Assembly (NCBI GenBank): GCA_937916195.1
Contig: CALFTO010000038.1
Span: forward strand, 1-13,838
Length of the DNA: 13,838 bases
Reading direction: 5' to 3'
Origin: an uncultured Clostridia bacterium
GTDB taxonomy: Bacteria; Bacillota; Clostridia; Oscillospirales; Acutalibacteraceae
A program made the position numbers and the translations under genes. Below are positions 6,071-13,255 of the stretch, in pieces (the first letter of the stretch is position 1; the number at the start of each line of letters is the position of its first letter). Below the pieces are notes generated by a model. It worked only from the letters and a program-made list of their open reading frames with translations, was not told where the DNA came from and searched no databases.

Positions 6071-8569
6071 ATGGAAAAAGATAAAGTATCCGTCATTATA
6101 CCCGCATATAATGTGGAAAAATACATCTTTAAATGTGTTGATTCCGTACTTACACAGACATATCAAAATTTTGAAATTATTATAGTTAACGACGGTTCTG
6201 CCGACAACACTTACGAGTGCATGAAAGCCCTCAGTGCTATGGATAGCAGAATTAAAATTTTCAATTCTGAGAATATGGGACAAGGTTACCAGCGAAATCA
6301 TATGCTTGAGTATGCCCAAGGTGACTATGTTCTGTTTTTAGATTCTGATGACTATTTGGAACCACATACACTTGAATTATCTGTAAAAAGAATAACTGAA
6401 GACCAAAGTGACCTGGTTTATTTTGATTGGAAATATTATTCTGACAATGCAGGCAGATTCAATTATAAGAACAAGGAAATATTCTTTGGCAGAAAAACAC
6501 TTGAAGGAAAAGACTGCCTTTTACTTTTATCAATCAGCCCTTATTTTTCAGTTAACAGACTGTATTCAAGAGAATTTTTGATAAACAACAACATAAAATA
6601 CGGTGAGGGACATTTATATGAAGATAATCCCTTTATAGTAGCAACTGCTTTTTATGCAAAAAAGATTTCAATTATTCATTCACCTTTATATGTTGTTCGT
6701 GTTTCAGCAAGTTCCTCAACAAAAAGCAATACTAATACAGATGTGCATTATTTAGGTTTTATTAAATCAGTACAAAAATGCAAAGATATTCTTCAGCAAA
6801 AGCCTGACGAAAAGCATTACTATTATTACAAATATGCTCTTACAAGATATTTCCTTTATATTCGCACCCGTATTCCACACAAAATGAAAAAGCAATTTAC
6901 CAGAGAATTTCTAGACTTACTCAGCGATGTTGATATTAAGGTATTGTCTAAAAAAGACAAGATAATGAAGCTGTTTTTAAAACACGATGTGTTTAAAAAG
7001 AAAAAGTATGGTTATCTCACTCTTGTTAACTATTACTTTACAGAAATAAAGCCTGAACGAAAGAAAATAAAAAAGGCTCTTAAAGAAAAGAAAAACAACT
7101 TCACGGCTTCATTTAAAAACATTTACAGAAAACTCAAAAACAAACCCACTCCCCCCAATCAGTCAAAGGAATACGAAAAATATTTAAATCTCAATCTTAA
7201 AGAGAATACCGTATTATTCTTAGGATTTGACTTTAGATACACAGGAAACTCAAGATATTTATTTGAGTTAATGATTAAAGAGCCTTCTGACAAAACCATA
7301 TATTTTGCAACAAATGATAAAGTAGTAGATGAAAAGTACAGATTGGAACCGAAAAGTGTTAAATTCTATGAGATATTGGCAACTGCCGGTGTACTTATTT
7401 ATGAATCTTGGACACCGCTCGCATTCCGCAAACGTCTTAATTCAACATGGATTCAGTTGTGGCACGGAACACCTCTCAAAAAGATGCTTTTCGACTCTGA
7501 GGAAACCGAGATTATCACCCAAAGAGATAATCATAAGATAAGCAAGTACACAGATATTCAAAAGTGGGACTATCTTATAACTGATAATTCAAATATAAAT
7601 AAATATTTTGAAACATCTTTCTTGTTCCCCAAGAAGAAAATTATTTCATGCGGTTATCCAAGAGTAAAATACCTCGCGGACAATAAAGACAATGAAACGC
7701 TTAAAAATGAGATAAAAGAGAAGTATAATATCAGTAACGGAAAAGAGATTGTTATTTATCTGCCTACATGGAGAGATTACAATTACGGTAAAACCGAAAA
7801 TTTTGACAATGATTATCTCCTTGATACTAAGCTTTTCCAAGAAAAACTTGGTGACAAATATTTAGTTATTGACAAAAATCACACTTATCTTAATCATTCT
7901 TCAAATGCAAATCAAGAAATGGAAACTCAGGAACTTTTATTGATTGCAGATTATCTTGTTACTGACTACTCTTCAGTTATGTTTGATGCCTTTGCGATTG
8001 ACATTCCTGTTGCTATTTACAGTAATGACTTTGAAAAATATCAGAATTCCAGAGGCGTTTACCCTGAAATGTGGGAAGATTTAAAGCTGTATGTGTCTGA
8101 AGATATTGACTCATTATGCGATATGATTAGGAATTATAATTACGGCTCTGCTTGCCAATATATCAAAGATAATTATTGTTTTAAGGACAATGTAAATTGG
8201 TTAATCAAGAAAATTGATAATGCTTTGATTTCACAAAATGCAAGAAAAAGAGTAATGTTCTTGTTTGACGATAAGTTCGAAATTACTGCAAACACCCTAT
8301 GCACACTTCGACAGGCTTCGGAATTTGGTGATGAGTTATTTGTGCTTATTGACAGTAGCAACAAAGAAAGCAGCGAACTATATCCGTATAAGCTTGAATT
8401 AGAAGAATTAAAGTATATCGATTGTGTTCTTATTAAAGACAGTGTATCTACAGATGAAATATTACAAAACAACCTTATTGATGCGATTGCCTTAGAAGAC
8501 ACACCTAAAAACAGAGCTAAATACGAAAACAGTTACAATGATTATGAAAAGGTATTCATAAAAAGATAA
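6071..8569 (+). CDS. GT2 glycosyltransferase - CDP-glycerol glycerophosphotransferase fusion with TagD-like tail
   Basis: An 832-residue multidomain cytoplasmic or membrane-associated enzyme for a surface polymer. Residues 5-230 are a family 2 glycosyltransferase (VSVIIPAYN, NDGSADNT, DXD-type DSDD at 91-94, ED at 184-185). Residues 310-365 form a lysine-rich linker. Residues 375-715 are a TagB/TagF-type CDP-glycerol (or ribitol) phosphotransferase, with WHGTPLK (His465), CGYPR, YLPTWRD (563-569), His604 and VTDYSSVMFD (630-639). Residues 727-832 resemble TagD cytidylyltransferase but lack its HxGH and stop before the RTEGIST motif. The start is ATG 6071, 11 nt after AGGAG; a GTG at 6059 overlaps that site. 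It is monocistronic with a strong terminator and AT-rich in sampled lines. The polyol and sugar are unknown. Confidence 0.88.
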   Translation: MEKDKVSVIIPAYNVEKYIFKCVDSVLTQTYQNFEIIIVNDGSADNTYECMKALSAMDSRIKIFNSENMGQGYQRNHMLEYAQGDYVLFLDSDDYLEPHTLELSVKRITEDQSDLVYFDWKYYSDNAGRFNYKNKEIFFGRKTLEGKDCLLLLSISPYFSVNRLYSREFLINNNIKYGEGHLYEDNPFIVATAFYAKKISIIHSPLYVVRVSASSSTKSNTNTDVHYLGFIKSVQKCKDILQQKPDEKHYYYYKYALTRYFLYIRTRIPHKMKKQFTREFLDLLSDVDIKVLSKKDKIMKLFLKHDVFKKKKYGYLTLVNYYFTEIKPERKKIKKALKEKKNNFTASFKNIYRKLKNKPTPPNQSKEYEKYLNLNLKENTVLFLGFDFRYTGNSRYLFELMIKEPSDKTIYFATNDKVVDEKYRLEPKSVKFYEILATAGVLIYESWTPLAFRKRLNSTWIQLWHGTPLKKMLFDSEETEIITQRDNHKISKYTDIQKWDYLITDNSNINKYFETSFLFPKKKIISCGYPRVKYLADNKDNETLKNEIKEKYNISNGKEIVIYLPTWRDYNYGKTENFDNDYLLDTKLFQEKLGDKYLVIDKNHTYLNHSSNANQEMETQELLLIADYLVTDYSSVMFDAFAIDIPVAIYSNDFEKYQNSRGVYPEMWEDLKLYVSEDIDSLCDMIRNYNYGSACQYIKDNYCFKDNVNWLIKKIDNALISQNARKRVMFLFDDKFEITANTLCTLRQASEFGDELFVLIDSSNKESSELYPYKLELEELKYIDCVLIKDSVSTDEILQNNLIDAIALEDTPKNRAKYENSYNDYEKVFIKR

Positions 8570-8609
8570 ATTTTAGAATATCACATAAAGTAAAAACTAC
8601 TTAATACTA

Positions 8610-8654
8610 AACGCAGGACGATAACCTCAAAACTATCGCCCTGCGTTATTTTTT
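8610..8654 (+). terminator. Terminator of the GT2-TagF gene
   Basis: AACGCAGGACGATA (8610-8623) and TATCGCCCTGCGTT (8634-8647) form a 14-bp stem with one A/C mismatch and a 10-nt loop. The stem is followed by A and six T. It acts on the plus strand; the minus side has no comparable T-run. Confidence 0.9.
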
Positions 8655-8668
8655 CATCTTTTATTGAC

Positions 8669-8696
8669 AAAAACACGGCGGAGATTATACCCCGCC
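8669..8696 (-). terminator. Terminator of the TagF-GT4 gene
   Basis: On the minus strand GGCGGGG, loop TATAAT and CTCCGCC form a 7-bp stem with one G-U pair (8677-8696), followed by GTGTTTTTG. It lies 13 bp beyond the stop of the TagF-GT4 gene, back to back with the plus-strand terminator. Confidence 0.82.
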
Positions 8697-8709
8697 AAAT
8701 TGCTATCTT

Positions 8710-11151
8710 TTATTTTTCTATTTTATTTTCAAGAAGTAACTCAAATTCTGCAACTGCATTGCGATTATACTCAGCATAATCCACAGTAAGAGTTGGAACA
8801 TCGCCTGCAATAAGACGACGAATACCCTCTTCAATACCTGCTTCTGAATCTTCAACAAGCAAACCGCCATGCTTTTGCATAAAGGTACGAGGACCAACAA
8901 TATCAGTTGATGCTACGGGAACACCGAGAATATCCGCCTCAACAAGTACAAGACCAAAGCCTTCATAGAATGATGTAAGAATTGAGCCATGGCATTTTTT
9001 AACAAGTGGCATAGGATTTGACATAGCCATAATCATAACAATATGGTCGGCACAAGGCAAAGTTTCAACATATTGTAATAATTCATTATACAAACCTTTA
9101 ACCTGATAACCACCAACAATGAACAAGTATGCATCGGGATTATCTTTCCACACGCGCACAAAAGAATCGATAAGCCGTCTTTGACCTTTTTCGACTGAGA
9201 AACGACCTACATTAATAATCTTTTTGGCATTTGAATTAAGAATTTCAATAATTTCTTCAAAAGGTTTGTTGCTTTGTGTATAGTCATCAAACGCAATCTC
9301 TTTTTCACCACGCTCTTTGATTGACTGATACGCAATCAAATTGTGCGATACATCAAATTCGCGTTTTCTGCTTGTAAGCGATGCAGTTGAAGCCTCAATA
9401 TCTTCAGTAACCAAAGCGACATGGTCGTAAGTTGAATAAGCATAATCAAGAACTTCTTTTCTCTGATTCTTTTTAACAGTTGCTTCCTGATACATATCAC
9501 TATGAACAAAAATTGCATTATTACCATCGAACTGAGAATAAAGAAGAATTTTGGCATATTCATAACCGTTAAACTGAATCATACTATCAAATTTTGTTGC
9601 ATCTCCATAATGGCGACGGAGTTCAAGTTTCAAATCGTCTTTGACTATATTCATCATCAAATTAAATGGAAATTTTTTATCTTTACACAAAACCCAAATA
9701 ATTTTTTTGAATAGGCTCAAATTCATTTTACCTGTAGTCGCAATATAATTTACACCTTCGGGAAGTTCCCATAAAGTTTCTTTATGCAGTTTTACAGATG
9801 ATGCACGGAATGTAATATAATAATTTCTTTCAGATAAATCAAGATTGTTTAGCAAATTCAAAAGTGAAGTTGTAATACCATTTTTTGCAAGACTACCTGA
9901 ATAAAGAAGAATATTTTGTTTTCCATTATTCGGAATTTCGCGTTCGACAATCAATTTAGAATCTTTGTTAAGAATAACTCTGTCACACAAAATCTTTGAT
10001 ATATTCGGCGAATCATACGCACAATATTCTTTTAAGAATTCTGTATCATCATAATTCTTATCTGAGCGAAGTTCGTTGAAAAGTTCGTCAACAGTTTTTA
10101 CACTTGGGAAAGGTAATGAGCTTAATGGCCTGTAAAGTCCGCGGTCAGCGAAATACTCTTCTTCATCATAAGTGAATAAAATACACTTTTTACGACTTAC
10201 TGCAAAATCATAAAACACACTTGAATAGTCAGTTACCAAACAATCTGCAATATTCAAAAATTCATAGGTTTCGTATTGCTTAGGGAATTGTCTGATATGC
10301 TCAAAGCCTCTGAAATTAACATCTTTACGGGCAATGGGATGAAGATTTACATACATCACTTCATCATCTGAAAGTCGTTTATCCATTTCATAAAGATAAT
10401 ACTGAACATAAGTAGTGGCTTTGGGGTCGATAGAACCTACCGCACCACGCCAAGTTGGCATATAAGCATAAACTTTCTTATCTGACAGTTCTAATTCTTC
10501 ACGGATTTCTGTTTCTCTTTTTCTGTCGAAAAAGGCTTCATTTCGCGGATAACCTGCAAGAAGAACTTTTCCCTCCGACACATTTTCAAGCATATAGTCT
10601 TCTATCATATGCTCCATTGTGTATTCATTTGGATATAAAAGATAATCAGCAACCATAAAATTTTTCTGAGCATTACCAATTCCGTACATCGCGTTATGGA
10701 TTTGCTTACCCAGAGTTTTTAAGGGTGTACCATGCCAAGTATTGAGGTAAACCTGACCTTCTTTCTTGATATAGAAAGGCAAGAATGTATTGTCATTTAT
10801 AAGGTATTTTGCAGAAGCCATTAGTTTCATATAACGTCTTGTTGAAACAACTACAAGTTTTACTCTTTCCATTCCGTTGCTATCAAGCAATACGCGAAAA
10901 ACCTCTTTATTAGCATTACGACAAGAAAGATACAAGTCATAATCATCATATTCAGGAGAGTTTACCATTGCACGAAGCATATAGAAAACATTTCCCTGAA
11001 CACCTATACCGTGTTGTGATTCAAACAATACAGCTTTTTCGTCTATTTCTAAAGTTTTATAATAATGCGAATAATTCATTTTAGGAACATAATATGTATA
11101 AATATCGTCCCACTTCTGATTAAGAAACCTTTTTAAAGTTTTTTTATTCAT
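8710..11151 (-). CDS. CDP-glycerol glycerophosphotransferase - GT4 glycosyltransferase fusion
   Basis: An 813-residue two-domain enzyme. Residues about 38-395 are a TagB/TagF-type polyol-phosphate transferase: SQHGIGVQGN, NTWHGTPLKTLG with His140, LAGYPRNE, AYMPTWRG, NLHP with His271, VTDYSSVFYDFA (306-317). These transfer glycerol-phosphate (or a similar unit) from a CDP-activated donor to an acceptor. Residues about 412-810 are a GT-B fold family 4 glycosyltransferase, with SGSLAKNGITTSL in the acceptor half, INVGRFSVEKGQRRLI (646-661) and the donor-binding EX7E pair Glu730/Glu738 in SFYEGFGLVLVE. No membrane segment is evident. The start is ATG 11151, 8 nt after AGAGG; the upstream GTG at 11160 overlaps that site. 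It converges on the GT2-TagF gene, so both probably build repeat units of one polymer; the exact product is unknown. Confidence 0.88.
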   Translation of the reverse strand: MNKKTLKRFLNQKWDDIYTYYVPKMNYSHYYKTLEIDEKAVLFESQHGIGVQGNVFYMLRAMVNSPEYDDYDLYLSCRNANKEVFRVLLDSNGMERVKLVVVSTRRYMKLMASAKYLINDNTFLPFYIKKEGQVYLNTWHGTPLKTLGKQIHNAMYGIGNAQKNFMVADYLLYPNEYTMEHMIEDYMLENVSEGKVLLAGYPRNEAFFDRKRETEIREELELSDKKVYAYMPTWRGAVGSIDPKATTYVQYYLYEMDKRLSDDEVMYVNLHPIARKDVNFRGFEHIRQFPKQYETYEFLNIADCLVTDYSSVFYDFAVSRKKCILFTYDEEEYFADRGLYRPLSSLPFPSVKTVDELFNELRSDKNYDDTEFLKEYCAYDSPNISKILCDRVILNKDSKLIVEREIPNNGKQNILLYSGSLAKNGITTSLLNLLNNLDLSERNYYITFRASSVKLHKETLWELPEGVNYIATTGKMNLSLFKKIIWVLCKDKKFPFNLMMNIVKDDLKLELRRHYGDATKFDSMIQFNGYEYAKILLYSQFDGNNAIFVHSDMYQEATVKKNQRKEVLDYAYSTYDHVALVTEDIEASTASLTSRKREFDVSHNLIAYQSIKERGEKEIAFDDYTQSNKPFEEIIEILNSNAKKIINVGRFSVEKGQRRLIDSFVRVWKDNPDAYLFIVGGYQVKGLYNELLQYVETLPCADHIVMIMAMSNPMPLVKKCHGSILTSFYEGFGLVLVEADILGVPVASTDIVGPRTFMQKHGGLLVEDSEAGIEEGIRRLIAGDVPTLTVDYAEYNRNAVAEFELLLENKIEK

Positions 11152-11191
11152 AAAAAGCACCTCTTAAAAGAGTTATCTATATTTAAAATTA

Positions 11192-11200
11192 ATTATACCA
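11192..11200 (-). promoter_or_regulatory. Extended -10 promoter of the TagF-GT4 gene
   Basis: The minus strand shows TGGTATAAT about 40 nt before the ATG. At 17 nt upstream there is no good -35 (ATCTTT), so this would rely on the extended -10. Leader length and lack of any other candidate support it. Confidence 0.55.
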
Positions 11201-11270
11201 CATTATGTCGAAAAAAGATAGTATTTTTTAGTGGTAAAGCATACAATTTTTGTGTTTATTTTTGGGTTGT

Positions 11271-11299
11271 AAAAAATACCCACCGCTAAGCGATGGGTA
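11271..11299 (-). terminator. Terminator downstream of the integrase gene
   Basis: On the minus strand TACCCATCGC, loop TTA and GCGGTGGGTA form a 10-bp stem with one G-U pair (11277-11299), followed by six T (11271-11276). It would stop int transcripts before they enter the TagF-GT4 promoter. Whether it belongs to the element or to the host side is not clear. Confidence 0.82.
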
Positions 11300-11456
11300 A
11301 AAATTTAATTAATCCAAAGGCTTCATTGTCGGGATTTCATTTGTAAAACTCACGTAACCCTACAAAAGTCTTCAAAACCCCAGTAAATAAGCCACTTTCC
11401 AAACTTTTTAAAAATATAAATCTCCGTAAGTCTACATACATTATGTTCCATTTGGC
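11300..11456. other. Non-coding int-distal region, likely to hold the element end
   Basis: With 11152-11299 this makes about 300 bp without a gene. No open reading frame, tRNA or dyad was found after the terminator. Two imperfect direct copies of CGTAA-N2-CTACA start at 11353 and 11425. In Tn916-like elements this interval normally contains integrase arm sites and the recombination end, which I cannot place without an empty-site sequence. Confidence 0.4.
11353..11436. repeat. Two CGTAA-N2-CTACA direct repeats, possible integrase arm sites
   Basis: CGTAACCCTACA (11353-11364) and CGTAAGTCTACA (11425-11436) match at 10 of 12 positions, in the same orientation, 72 bp apart. Tn916 integrase binds short direct repeats near element ends through its N-terminal domain. 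The link is by position only. Confidence 0.3.
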
Positions 11457-12740
11457 TTAACTTTTGGCGTATTGGCTTACGGATGCCTCGGAATTGGATG
11501 CTGCAAGCTTGCCCTTTTGAAAATAGGCTTCCAGTCCTGCAAACTCATCTTTTCTGAGGTCTTTGGTCACATCGGCATAAATTCCGAGTGTAGTCGAAAC
11601 ATCGGCATGGCCTAAAGCATCTTGAATCACCTTGATGTTCACACCCGCTTCACACATTCGCGTAGTAAAGGTATGACGAAGGGTGTGGCAACTGAAATGC
11701 GGTAATAGCACCTCGGGATTTTCGCTTTTTTCAAACTGTGCATCATTGCAATCGCGAATGATGCGGCGGATCGCTTTGTTGAGCGTTCCTAAGTGCTGCG
11801 TATCGCCGTATCTGTTGACGAAAATAAAATCGGTATATCCGTCAACCGACGCCTTACAGCTTATGCCTGTTTCTTTTTGATTTTCCCGTTCCTCTAAGAA
11901 CGCTTCCTTGACAAAGCCAAGCATCGGAACGACACGCTCACCGGCTTTGGTCTTTGGCGTGTTCACATTAAAGCTACAACCCTTTTGTGGTCCGTGGCTA
12001 TAGTAAACGAGGGTATGGTTCACATCAATGAGCCCTTCGTCCAAATCGATGTCACACCAACGAAGACCTGTTGCTTCCCCAACGCGAAGACCGGTGCCTA
12101 ACATTACTGCGAAAATCGGATACCAGTGGCGATAGCGCGGTGTGTTACTCAGGTAGTCCAAAAACAACTCCTGCTCGGCAACCGTCAGCGCCTTCCGCTT
12201 TTCCGTTTGGAAGCAGTGGGCTTGCTTTAGTTCCTTCAAAACTCTTTCCGAAGGGTTACTTCTGATGTACCCGTCGTCAACCGCCAAATCAAATACCTGA
12301 TGCAGCACGGTATGGATGCTATCAATGGTGGAAGCCTGTAAACCTCTTTCATCTGCCAAGTAATTGTAAAACCGCTTAACGTCCGATTTCTTTACTTGGG
12401 ATATTTTAAGCTTCCCAAACTTAGGTCGAACAAAGGTGTTATACATATACTTGTAGTTTTGGAAGGTGTTATCCTTAAGCCCTCGCTTGATATGACACCA
12501 AAGATCAAAAAGCTCGTTGATGGTCGTGTTTCGTTTCTCAGCCTTTATGCCGTCCGAAATATCGCGGTCAACTTCCTTTTCTTTCTCACGGAGTTCTTCA
12601 AGCGTTTTGCCGTAGATAACATGCCGCTTGCCGAATTGATCGGTCCACCGATAGTCATAGCTACCGTTCGGTCGTTGGCATTCCCCTTTTCGGAGAACGA
12701 TCCTGTCTTTGTCTTTTCTTTTTGTTGATTGTCTTGCCAT
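11457..12740 (-). CDS. int: Tyrosine recombinase, Tn916-type integrase
   Basis: A 427-residue tyrosine recombinase that integrates and excises the element. Its N-terminal arm-binding domain (about 12-65) has the Tn916-like stretch SYDYRWTDQFGKRHVIYGKTLEEL, in pieces at 27-50. The SAM-like core-binding domain is at about 72-165. The catalytic domain is at about 185-400 with Arg219 (TGLRVGEATGLRW), a lysine in TPKTKAGERV (Lys263), His352 and Arg355 (CHTLRHTF), His378 (LGHAD) and nucleophile Tyr388 (STTLGIYADVT). All catalytic residues are present and the length is close to Tn916 Int (405), so it is probably active. The start is ATG 12740, 5 nt after AAAGGAG. An in-frame ATG at 12782 lies at or upstream of the predicted transcription start and lacks a ribosome site. 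It has its own promoter after xis. Confidence 0.92.
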   Translation of the reverse strand: MARQSTKRKDKDRIVLRKGECQRPNGSYDYRWTDQFGKRHVIYGKTLEELREKEKEVDRDISDGIKAEKRNTTINELFDLWCHIKRGLKDNTFQNYKYMYNTFVRPKFGKLKISQVKKSDVKRFYNYLADERGLQASTIDSIHTVLHQVFDLAVDDGYIRSNPSERVLKELKQAHCFQTEKRKALTVAEQELFLDYLSNTPRYRHWYPIFAVMLGTGLRVGEATGLRWCDIDLDEGLIDVNHTLVYYSHGPQKGCSFNVNTPKTKAGERVVPMLGFVKEAFLEERENQKETGISCKASVDGYTDFIFVNRYGDTQHLGTLNKAIRRIIRDCNDAQFEKSENPEVLLPHFSCHTLRHTFTTRMCEAGVNIKVIQDALGHADVSTTLGIYADVTKDLRKDEFAGLEAYFQKGKLAASNSEASVSQYAKS

Positions 12741-12763
12741 AAGTGCTCCTTTCTCGGGCTGGC

Positions 12764-12808
12764 AAGAGCAAAGTTCCAACATATATATTATACCACAACT
12801 TTGCTCTT
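12764..12808. repeat. Perfect 12-bp inverted repeat bracketing the int promoter -10
   Basis: AAGAGCAAAGTT (12764-12775) and AACTTTGCTCTT (12797-12808) are exact inverse copies, 21 bp apart. One arm fills the -35/-10 spacer; the other lies just past the predicted start. Only one arm would be in the transcript, so a DNA operator is more likely than an RNA hairpin. Confidence 0.75.
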
Positions 12809-12815
12809 AACACAA
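12787..12815 (-). promoter_or_regulatory. Promoter of int
   Basis: On the minus strand TTGTGT (12810-12815), 17 nt, then TATAAT (12787-12792), with TGG before it as an extended -10. Initiation near 12780 leaves about 40 nt to the int ATG. Confidence 0.7.
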
Positions 12816-12826
12816 CCCCTGTTGGC

Positions 12827-13021
12827 TTAAATTGAGTACGCTTTTTCGAGATACTCGTCGAATTTCTTTCTTTTAATCAGTCGCTTACCGCCAACCCACA
12901 GAACAAATTCACAGCGGTCATCATTCGTAAGCTTTCGGATGCGATTTATACCTACGCCTGAATAAGCAGCCGCCTCTTCAAGCGTTAAACAGCTTTTCTC
13001 CCAAATCGGAATCTCTTTCAT
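12827..13021 (-). CDS. xis: Excisionase, Tn916 Xis family
   Basis: A 64-residue basic winged-helix DNA-bending protein that directs the integrase toward excision. It opens MKEIPIWEKSCLTLEEAAAYSGVG, given here only as a landmark over residues 1-24, close to the IPIWE-x-LTIEEA pattern of Tn916 Xis. It also has the conserved tail GGKRLIKRKKFDEYLEKAYSI (residues 44-64). The open frame extends upstream to 13123, but ATG 13021 is chosen because AGGAGGTG lies 5 nt before it and the family length fits. The int gene follows after 86 bp holding a separate promoter and dyad, so int and xis can be expressed in different ratios. A second AAAGGAGG further upstream, near 13047-13054, is unexplained. Confidence 0.88.
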   Translation of the reverse strand: MKEIPIWEKSCLTLEEAAAYSGVGINRIRKLTNDDRCEFVLWVGGKRLIKRKKFDEYLEKAYSI

Positions 13022-13088
13022 TGGCGCACCTCCTCGTGTGATATTTACCTCCTTTCTTGCCGGAGGCAGGCAAACTAAATTCAAACAT
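12978..13088 (-). CDS. Possible 36-residue small protein or leader peptide overlapping xis
   Basis: ATG 13088 is preceded by AAGGAG at 8 nt, an excellent ribosome site, and opens a frame MFEFSLPASGKKGGKYHTRR that ends at TGA 12978, 42 bp inside xis in another frame. The peptide is basic and glycine/lysine-rich in the middle. Because its end overlaps the xis start, it could couple or limit xis translation. No family was recognised. Chance is a real alternative given its length; support is the ribosome site alone. Confidence 0.3.
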   Translation of the reverse strand: MFEFSLPASGKKGGKYHTRRCANERDSDLGEKLFNA

Positions 13089-13154
13089 TTAAACTTCTCC
13101 TTCATCATTTTTAAGAGCCACAATCTGCCGTCATCAGATATGGACTTTTAGAAA

Positions 13155-13199
13155 TTTCGTTCAGAGAATTGAATGGGTGGTTCTAATCTCTGTACGAAA
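13155..13199. repeat. 19-bp imperfect inverted repeat with 7-nt loop in the presumed xis leader
   Basis: Arms 13155-13173 and 13181-13199 pair at 16 of 19 positions around TGGGTGG. On the minus strand the hairpin is followed by ATTTCTAAAAG, not a T-run, so it is a poor intrinsic terminator. It lies between the 135-residue gene and xis and just downstream of a weak promoter-like repeat. It could be a leader structure or a protein site. Confidence 0.65.
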
Positions 13200-13207
13200 A
13201 TCTCTGC

Positions 13208-13255
13208 TGAAAATATGAAAAACATTAATTTCGACTTTCAAGAAAAGATTAATAA
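13208..13255 (-). repeat. Repeat copy A, between xis and the 135-residue gene
   Basis: Read on the minus strand it holds TTAATCTTTTCTTGAAA (13236-13252), identical to copy C over 17 bp. The wider 48-bp blocks match at 37 positions. It overlaps the 3' end of the 135-residue gene. Confidence 0.7.
13212..13241 (-). promoter_or_regulatory. Weak candidate promoter for xis
   Basis: TTGAAA (13236-13241), 18 nt, then CATATT (13212-13217) on the minus strand. The -35 is the end of repeat copy A. The -10 is poor (4 of 6). Supported mainly by position and by its likeness to copy C. Confidence 0.3.

Noticed and set aside
8570..8612. Frameshifted continuation of the TagD-like tail after the GT2-TagF stop
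   Set aside because: Another frame reads FRISHKVKTT, vaguely like the missing RTEGISTTKIK, but it needs a gap and is too short to separate from chance.
11161..11172. Palindrome CTCTTAAAAGAG before the TagF-GT4 gene
   Set aside because: Five-bp arms in AT-rich DNA beside the ribosome site; could easily be chance.
11160..11456. tRNA gene serving as the integration site
   Set aside because: No cloverleaf, TTCGA-type T arm or CCA end could be found on either strand.
12741..12782. Upstream ATG start for the integrase at 12782
   Set aside because: The predicted transcription start is near 12780, and no ribosome site precedes it; the ATG at 12740 has AAAGGAG.
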